From NCBI RefSeq assembly GCF_003369925.1, contig NZ_LARY01000002.1, positions 434,001 to 498,000 on the forward strand: a stretch of DNA of 64,000 nucleotides, in the 5' to 3' direction. This stretch comes from Listeria kieliensis. Lineage in GTDB: Bacteria > Bacillota > Bacilli > Lactobacillales > Listeriaceae. Both the position numbers and the translations under genes were made by a program. Of the stretch, positions 58,390 through 64,000 are shown piece by piece. Every line of letters begins with the position of its first letter. The stretch's first letter is position 1. Under the pieces are notes generated by a model. The model was not told where the DNA came from. It made no database searches and was given only the letters and a program-made list of their open reading frames with translations.

Positions 58390-60036
58390 TTATTCCACCT
58401 CTTCCGGCAAGATTGTTTGATATAAACTAAATCCGCCATCTAAATTTTTAGCTTGATAGCCAGTATTTTTTAAAATCCGTTCCGCTAAATAGCCACGTAG
58501 CCCTACTTGACAGGTTACAACAATCGGGACGTCTTTTTCAAGTTCGGAAACCCGCGTACGAAGCTCGTCAAGTGGAATGTGGATTGAACCTTTGATTTTC
58601 CCCTTTTCGATTTCAGCTTGACTGCGGACATCTAGCAAGACTGCTCCTTTTGCTCTTTCGGCTTCGAGTTCGTGCCACTGGATATTTTCAGATAGCCCTT
58701 CAAGCAAATTCAATCCCGCATAGCCCGCCATATTGACCGGGTCTTTCGCAGAGCCAAACGGGGGTGCATAAGTGAATTCAAGTTCCGGGAGGTCACAAAT
58801 CGTCATGCCCGCTTTGATCGCCGTCGCCAAAATATCAATCCGTTTATCAACGCCGTTTTCACCGACCGCTTGTGCCCCAAGAATCCGGCCGCTCTCTTTT
58901 TCGAACAGCACTTTCAAAAGAAGCGGCGTGTTCCCTGGAAAATAACTCGCATGGCTTTTCCCCTGAATATGCACGGCCGTGTAAGGAATTTCCGCCTCCT
59001 GAAGCGCCTTTTCATTTAGTCCTGTCGCTGCCGCTGCAAGATCAAACACCCGAACAATCGCCGTTCCAAGAAAGCCTTTATTCGGTCGAGCTTTTCCAAA
59101 AATGATATCTGCAAGCATTCGACCTTGACGGTTCGCAGGAGAAGCAAGCGAAATGAGCGCATCTTGCTGACTTACTTCTTGCTTGACCACGATTGCATCC
59201 CCGATCGCGTAGACATCTTTTGCACTCGTTTCATAATTTTCATCTACGATAATGCCCCCGCGAAGCCCCGTCTTAATCTGAGCTGCCTGCGCAAGACTCG
59301 TTTCCGGCGCAACGCCAATCGAAAAAATCGTTAATTCACTGATAAGCACCTCGCCGTCTTCAAGTTCAATCTGGCGTCCTTTATCCCGAAAAGCTGTGGC
59401 ACCTTTTCCAAGCCGTAAATTGATGTTATTTTTTGTAAGCTCTTGCTCAACTCGAACAGCCATTTCCACATCTAGCGGCGGAAGCACGTGGGGCGCTTTC
59501 TCAACAATCGTTACTTGCATCCCCCGCCTCGCAAGGCTTTCCGCCATCTCCATGCCAATAAATCCCGCGCCAATCACAACGGCTTTTTGAGGGATTTTTT
59601 CTTGGATGAAACGCTCGATCGCATCGACGTCCGGAACTGACCTCACCGTAAACAAGTTTTTCGTGTCATTTAATCCCGGAATTGGTGGGGTGATAGGCTT
59701 TGCTCCCGGAGATAGGATCAGCTTATCATAACTCATTTCAAATGTTTCAGCTTGATTTTGAACAACCACTTGTTTTTCATCAGGCTTGATTTCAAGAACT
59801 TCATGAAACGGCTTCACGTCAATCCGAAACCGGGCCCGCAAACTTTCTGGGGTTTGAACAAGCAAATCTTCGCGTTCGCTAATTTCCCCTGAAATGTAAT
59901 AAGGCAATCCACAATTGGCGAAAGAAACATAAGGTCCTTTTTCTAGCACGACAATTTCTGCTTCTTCATTTAATCTTCTTAATCGCGTTGCTGCGGACAT
60001 TCCGCCTGCGACGCCTCCAACAATCACAATTTTCAT
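58390..60036 (-). CDS. CoA-disulfide reductase with C-terminal rhodanese domain
   Basis: A 548-residue FAD-dependent pyridine nucleotide-disulfide oxidoreductase fused to rhodanese. N-terminal FAD motif GGVAGGMSAATRLRR. Redox Cys42 in SFANCGLPYY is the single-cysteine hallmark of the CoA/persulfide reductase class. NAD motif GAGFIGMEMAESLARRG. C-terminal rhodanese (about 460-548) with TCQVGLRGYLAERIL. Reduces CoA disulfide or CoA/glutathione persulfides with NAD(P)H. ATG 60036 overlaps the preceding rhodanese stop (ATGA). Confidence 0.93.
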   Translation of the reverse strand: MKIVIVGGVAGGMSAATRLRRLNEEAEIVVLEKGPYVSFANCGLPYYISGEISEREDLLVQTPESLRARFRIDVKPFHEVLEIKPDEKQVVVQNQAETFEMSYDKLILSPGAKPITPPIPGLNDTKNLFTVRSVPDVDAIERFIQEKIPQKAVVIGAGFIGMEMAESLARRGMQVTIVEKAPHVLPPLDVEMAVRVEQELTKNNINLRLGKGATAFRDKGRQIELEDGEVLISELTIFSIGVAPETSLAQAAQIKTGLRGGIIVDENYETSAKDVYAIGDAIVVKQEVSQQDALISLASPANRQGRMLADIIFGKARPNKGFLGTAIVRVFDLAAAATGLNEKALQEAEIPYTAVHIQGKSHASYFPGNTPLLLKVLFEKESGRILGAQAVGENGVDKRIDILATAIKAGMTICDLPELEFTYAPPFGSAKDPVNMAGYAGLNLLEGLSENIQWHELEAERAKGAVLLDVRSQAEIEKGKIKGSIHIPLDELRTRVSELEKDVPIVVTCQVGLRGYLAERILKNTGYQAKNLDGGFSLYQTILPEEVE

Positions 60037-60329
60037 TTTGCTCCTCCTTTAGTCGGGCCTTGCCACTGGCTCATTCCACCACGAACATTGATTACATCAT
60101 AGCCTTTTTTGAGAAGCATTTTGGCGGCGCGCTTACTTCTCATGCCAGATGCACAAATGAGATAAGTAGTTCCTTGCGGCTCGTAACTTGCAATCTTTGA
60201 AAGCGGGACATTTTTTGCTTTCGGAATGTGCCCTGCTTGAAACTCATAACTTTTCCTGACATCAATAATCACTGGATTTTTTAGCTCTATAAGCTCTGCT
60301 ACTTGGATGGACGGTATTTTTTGAAACAT
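60033..60329 (-). CDS. Single-domain rhodanese, first gene of the cst-like operon
   Basis: A 98-residue rhodanese with VIIDVRKSYEFQAGHIPKAKN and active loop CASGMRS (Cys about residue 65). ATG 60329 is chosen for AAGGAG at eight bases; an in-frame GTG 60338 touches the Shine-Dalgarno. The promoter and CsoR-type operator lie directly upstream. Confidence 0.9.
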   Translation of the reverse strand: MFQKIPSIQVAELIELKNPVIIDVRKSYEFQAGHIPKAKNVPLSKIASYEPQGTTYLICASGMRSKRAAKMLLKKGYDVINVRGGMSQWQGPTKGGAK

Positions 60330-60351
60330 CAAATTCACTCCTTCAACGCTT

Positions 60352-60380
60352 ATAATACCCTATGGGGTATAAAAGAACAA
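60352..60380 (-). promoter_or_regulatory. Promoter of the cst-like operon
   Basis: Minus strand TTGTTC (60380-60375), 17-base spacer containing the GC-tract palindrome, TATTAT (60357-60352). Confidence 0.75.
60355..60370. promoter_or_regulatory. CstR/CsoR-type operator
   Basis: ATACCCTATGGGGTAT, near-perfect palindrome of the ATACCC...GGGTAT class bound by CsoR/CstR repressors. It sits inside the promoter spacer and overlaps the -10, so binding would block transcription; persulfidation of CstR would release it. Confidence 0.8.
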
Positions 60381-60399
60381 ACAAGATGCTCATCCAAAA

Positions 60400-60432
60400 T
60401 AAAAAACCCCGAAAGAAAATCTTTCGGGGTTT
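60400..60432 (-). terminator. Terminator of the ABC exporter operon
   Basis: AAACCCCGAAAG/CTTTCGGGGTTT stem followed by a T-run on the minus strand. Confidence 0.88.
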
Positions 60433-60435
60433 CAC

Positions 60436-62250
60436 TTAGACGGCTTGAGCGCCTGTAAATTGACTATTATAAAGATCGGCATAGAAGCCATTTTCGGCTA
60501 ATAATTCTTGGTGCGTGCCTTGTTCGATCACATTTCCGTGGTTCATGACAAGAATCAAGTCGGCATCGCGAATCGTCGACAAGCGGTGGGCAATCACGAA
60601 ACTCGTGCGCCCTTCCATCAAGTTCCCCATCGCAAGCTGGATGTTGAGCTCTGTCCGCGTATCCACGCTTGATGTGGCCTCATCCAAAATGAGAATCGAC
60701 GGATCCGATAAAATCGCTCTTGCAATCGTTAAGAGTTGCTTTTGTCCTTGCGAAATATTTGATCCTTCTTCATTGAGCATCGTATCATAGCCATCCGGCA
60801 AGCGACGAATGAATTCATCGGCATAAGCAGCTTTTGCAGCTTGAATGACTTCTTCTTTCGTTGCCCCGTCGCGACCATAAGCAATATTCTCAGCGATCGT
60901 TCCATTGAAGAGCCAAGTGTCTTGCAAGACCATGCCAAATTTCGAACGAACATCATCTTTTGTCATATCGCGTGTATCCACACCTTCGATTCGAATCGCG
61001 CCACCATTCACATCATAAAAGCGCATTAGCAAATTGATGATCGTAGTCTTCCCAGCACCTGTCGGACCCACAATCGCAACCATCTGACCTTCGTTTACTT
61101 TAATGTTCAAATCAGTCATCAGCGGTTTGTCAGGCGTATAGCCAAATTCTACGTGATCAAACACAATGCTTGTTTTTTCCGATTCTACGACTGGGATTTG
61201 TTCTGGAATGACATCCGTTTCTTCTGGTTCATCCATGATTTCAAATACCCGTTCTGCAGAAGCAATGGTTGATTGAATGACGTTCGCGATATTCGCAACG
61301 CTCGAAATCGGTTGCGAGAAGAGTTGAACGTATTGCGTAAAGGCTTGGATATCCCCAACTTGGAGTGTTCCGTTCGTTACGAAAATCCCGCCACCAACGC
61401 AGACTGCCACATAGCCCAGATTCCCAACAAATTGCATCATCGGCATCATGATTCCTGAAATAAATTGTGCTTTTTTAGCAGCTTTGTAGTAATCATCATT
61501 GACCGTTTCAAACGTATCCAGCGTGTTTTTTTCTTGCCCAAATGCTTTGACGATCGTTTGCCCGCCGTAAGTTTCTTCCACGGTATCATTTAAAATCCCG
61601 AGATTGCGTTGTTGGGCTGCAAAGAAAGCTTGCGACTTCCCGGCAATAATCGCCACAATGATGATGCTAAGTGGCACCGTCGCGACAACAATCAATGTCA
61701 TTTGCCAGCTGATCGTAAGCATCATAATCAGAACGCCGACAAGTTGGACAACTGCTGTGATCGCTTGTGTAAGCGACTGTTGCAAAGTATTCGCGATGTT
61801 ATCCATATCATTAACAGCTCGGCTCAAAATATCCCCATTTGAACGAGTATCATAGTAGCGAAGCGGCAAACGCGCCATTTTTTCTTTTAAATCTTTTCGC
61901 ATATCATAAACTGTTCGTTGGGCAACGCTTGACATCACGAATTGTTGAATGAAGTTAAAAATCGAGCTTCCAAGGTAAAGCAAGAGAACTACAAATAAAA
62001 TATCAAAAATCGCGTCGTCATTTATTCCAGCTGGACTCATAACCCCTTTAAAAATCTCTGTCGTTGCTTTCCCAAGTTCTCGCGGACTAAAGATATTAAA
62101 AATCGTTGAAAGAATCGCAAATAGGAAAACTACTGAAATAGCAATCGTTCTCGGCTTCATGTAGCCAAGTAGACGCGATAAAGTTTTACCAAAGTTTTTC
62201 GGTTTTGAGGTCACTCCCATGCCTCCACCATGACCGTGTCCTGGACTCAT
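60436..62250 (-). CDS. ABC exporter subunit with catalytic ATP site
   Basis: A 604-residue half-transporter of the heterodimeric multidrug/lipid type (YfiC/LmrD-like). N-terminal Gly/His-rich MSPGHGHGGGMG, six-helix domain (about 40-330), nucleotide-binding domain (about 355-590). Walker A GPTGAGKTT, Walker B LILDEATSSVD with catalytic Glu, H-loop AHRLS. Its signature motif is degenerate, ISQGQ rather than LSGGQ. It pairs with the upstream subunit; start overlaps its stop (ATGA) with GGAGGAG upstream. Confidence 0.93.
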   Translation of the reverse strand: MSPGHGHGGGMGVTSKPKNFGKTLSRLLGYMKPRTIAISVVFLFAILSTIFNIFSPRELGKATTEIFKGVMSPAGINDDAIFDILFVVLLLYLGSSIFNFIQQFVMSSVAQRTVYDMRKDLKEKMARLPLRYYDTRSNGDILSRAVNDMDNIANTLQQSLTQAITAVVQLVGVLIMMLTISWQMTLIVVATVPLSIIIVAIIAGKSQAFFAAQQRNLGILNDTVEETYGGQTIVKAFGQEKNTLDTFETVNDDYYKAAKKAQFISGIMMPMMQFVGNLGYVAVCVGGGIFVTNGTLQVGDIQAFTQYVQLFSQPISSVANIANVIQSTIASAERVFEIMDEPEETDVIPEQIPVVESEKTSIVFDHVEFGYTPDKPLMTDLNIKVNEGQMVAIVGPTGAGKTTIINLLMRFYDVNGGAIRIEGVDTRDMTKDDVRSKFGMVLQDTWLFNGTIAENIAYGRDGATKEEVIQAAKAAYADEFIRRLPDGYDTMLNEEGSNISQGQKQLLTIARAILSDPSILILDEATSSVDTRTELNIQLAMGNLMEGRTSFVIAHRLSTIRDADLILVMNHGNVIEQGTHQELLAENGFYADLYNSQFTGAQAV

Positions 62251-63968
62251 GCTATCTCCTCCTCTGAAAGTTGCGAACGCATAATTTCTTGATAAATTTC
62301 GTTCGATTCTTTAAGTTCTTCGTGTGTGCCGATACCCGCTATTTTGCCTTCATTTAGCACGATAATTTGATCCGCATCCACCACCGAAGTAATCCGTTGT
62401 GCCACAATCAATGTGACTGCATCTTCTGTTTCTGGTTTTAACCGTTTTCTAAGCTCAGCATCCGTTTTAAAATCGAGTGCTGAAAAGCTGTCATCAAAAA
62501 TGTAAATATCTGGTTTACGAATGAGCGCTCGCGCAATCGCAAGTCGTTGTTTTTGTCCACCAGAAAAGTTATTCCCGCCTTGCTCAACGCGCGCTTGAAG
62601 ACCTTTAGAACCGCGCTCGACAAAGTTTTTCGCTTGAGCAATTTCAAGAGCTTCCCAAATTTCTTCTTCTGTAGCATTTTCTTTCCCGTACCGCATATTT
62701 GATTCAATATCACCCGTGAATAAAACAGCTTTTTGTGGAACTAAACCGATTTTTTCACGTAAAGCCGCTTGACTCATTTCACGCACATCGATGCCATCCA
62801 CTTTGACACAACCCGTTTCGACATCATAAAAACGCGGAATCATATTAATGAGCGTAGATTTCCCTGAACCCGTGCTTCCAATAATTGCCACCGTTTCCCC
62901 TGCTTGCGCCTTAAAGGAAATGTTTTCGATAACCGGTTTTTCAGCACCCTCATAGCGGAACGATACTTGATCGAACTCGAGACGTGTTGGCTTTTCACCA
63001 TTTTTCGGTGTGGCAGGATCAATGATCTCAGCTTGCATTTCGAGCACCTCGTTGATTCTTTCAGCTGAAGCCCCTGCACGTGGAATGAAAATAAAAACAG
63101 CTGAAAGCATCATGAAGCTCATCATAATTTGCATCGCATATTGAATGAACGCCATTAAATCGCCGACCATCATACTGCCGTTACTAATAAAATGCGAACC
63201 AATCCAAATGACAGCAATACTAGTCAAGTTCATGATCAGCATCATGATTGGACTCATGAGAGCAAGCAAACGGTTGACTCCAATGGCTGTAACCGCATAG
63301 TCATTGTTGGCTTCTTCAAATTTTGCAAGTTCATCCTTGTTGCGGTTAAACGCACGAATCACTCGAATCCCAGTAAGACCTTCTCGAATCACTCGGTTTA
63401 ATTTATCCATTTTCTTTTGTAAGTTTTTAAACATCGGCATGGCTTTTCCGCCGAGTCCAATTACAAGTAAAAGTAAGATTGGCAATACGACAACGAAAAT
63501 CAATGATAATTTAGCATCATGACTGACGGCCATAATAATCCCACCAATCAACATGATCGGCGCCATTACCATCATCCGTAACATCATATAGATCACATTT
63601 TGAATTTGCACCACATCATTGGTTGTTCTTGTGATAAGCGAAGCCGTTCCAACTTTATTAAATTCTTGCAAAGAAAAGTTTTCGACTTGATTAAAAATTT
63701 TATCTCGTAATTCTCGCCCAAAGCCCATCGAAATTCTTGAGGCAACATAAACAATGATGACAGAAAGCAGTACCGCTCCCGCTGAAATAAGCAGCATGAA
63801 CGAACCCGTTTTCCAAATATAGCTTTTATCGCCTTGTACAATACCTTTATCTACAATGTTGGACATTAAAGTAGGCAAATAAAGCTGACCTAAAACCTGA
63901 ATAAAAGTAAGTAATAGTACGACTGCAATCCCAAGCCAGTAGGATTTTAGCCGTTTCATTAAACGCAT
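62247..63968 (-). CDS. ABC exporter subunit with degenerate ATP site
   Basis: A 573-residue half-transporter (YfiB/LmrC-like). Six helices (about 15-305) and an NBD (about 335-565). Walker A GSTGSGKSTL and signature FSGGQKQRLAIARAL are canonical, but Walker B reads IFDDSFSALD with Asp replacing the catalytic Glu and the H-loop His is Gln (AQRITSVV). Together with the partner's ISQGQ this makes one composite site inactive, normal for this exporter class. ATG 63968 overlaps an upstream TGA (TGATG); a GTG one codon earlier is possible. Substrate unknown. Confidence 0.92.
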   Translation of the reverse strand: MRLMKRLKSYWLGIAVVLLLTFIQVLGQLYLPTLMSNIVDKGIVQGDKSYIWKTGSFMLLISAGAVLLSVIIVYVASRISMGFGRELRDKIFNQVENFSLQEFNKVGTASLITRTTNDVVQIQNVIYMMLRMMVMAPIMLIGGIIMAVSHDAKLSLIFVVVLPILLLLVIGLGGKAMPMFKNLQKKMDKLNRVIREGLTGIRVIRAFNRNKDELAKFEEANNDYAVTAIGVNRLLALMSPIMMLIMNLTSIAVIWIGSHFISNGSMMVGDLMAFIQYAMQIMMSFMMLSAVFIFIPRAGASAERINEVLEMQAEIIDPATPKNGEKPTRLEFDQVSFRYEGAEKPVIENISFKAQAGETVAIIGSTGSGKSTLINMIPRFYDVETGCVKVDGIDVREMSQAALREKIGLVPQKAVLFTGDIESNMRYGKENATEEEIWEALEIAQAKNFVERGSKGLQARVEQGGNNFSGGQKQRLAIARALIRKPDIYIFDDSFSALDFKTDAELRKRLKPETEDAVTLIVAQRITSVVDADQIIVLNEGKIAGIGTHEELKESNEIYQEIMRSQLSEEEIA

Positions 63969-64000
63969 CACTTGGGAATTCCGCCTCCTTCTTCATGATC
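63968..64000 (-). CDS. Possible 3' end of an upstream coding frame (partial)
   Basis: From the window edge a frame reads DHEEGGGIPK then TGA overlapping the exporter start (TGATG). Exporters of this type are often preceded by a MarR-type regulator, so this may be its end; eleven codons are too few to judge. Confidence 0.25.
   Translation of the reverse strand, partial: DHEEGGGIPK

Overview
The window reads as a low-GC Firmicute chromosome of the Listeriaceae. The order penicillin-binding protein, inactive ArsC-like protein, CDF transporter, CorC/HlyC protein, pseudouridine synthase, Pit transporter, ArpJ-type amino-acid transporter, aminotransferase, DJ-1 protein, LhrA-like sRNA, UPF0344, addA/addB, IDEAL protein, comK matches what I remember of the lmo2229-lmo2270 interval of Listeria monocytogenes. 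Several insertions and the juxtaposition with an F1-like ATPase locus suggest another Listeria species. Starts are often TTG/GTG with strong Shine-Dalgarno sequences, and many gene ends share bidirectional terminators.

Layout. 1-23000: housekeeping and transport (class A PBP, CDF and CorC-type metal transport, aldo/keto reductase, phosphate transport, polar amino-acid ABC transporter, aminotransferase, a five-gene ABC-2-like exporter operon, purine permease, HAD phosphatases, small envelope proteins) plus an Hfq-type sRNA (LhrA). 23000-31500: addBA recombination nuclease and an intact comK. 31500-36100: small regulators, an FBP-type EF-G-binding protein, a Crp/Fnr regulator, an Eis-like acetyltransferase and an azoreductase.

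36100-57300 is the most unusual part. A same-strand cluster encodes, in transcription order, two Crp/Fnr-family regulators, a 1798-aa and a 794-aa membrane-anchored protein with FN3-like repeats, then F1F0-like subunits c, b-delta fusion, alpha, gamma, beta and epsilon, a polytopic membrane protein, and a 1831-aa LPXTG wall protein with seven Listeria-Bacteroides repeats. The ATPase catalytic residues are intact, but the c subunit has valine (V60) where the ion-binding glutamate should be, and no a subunit is encoded. The ATPase therefore looks unable to pump ions. I infer an ATP-driven rotary or mechanical machine coupled to extracellular proteins.

57800-60400: a sulfide/persulfide-detoxification operon (two rhodaneses, CoA-disulfide reductase-rhodanese, CstR-type repressor) with a palindromic operator inside its promoter. 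60400-64000: a heterodimeric multidrug-type ABC exporter with one degenerate ATP site.
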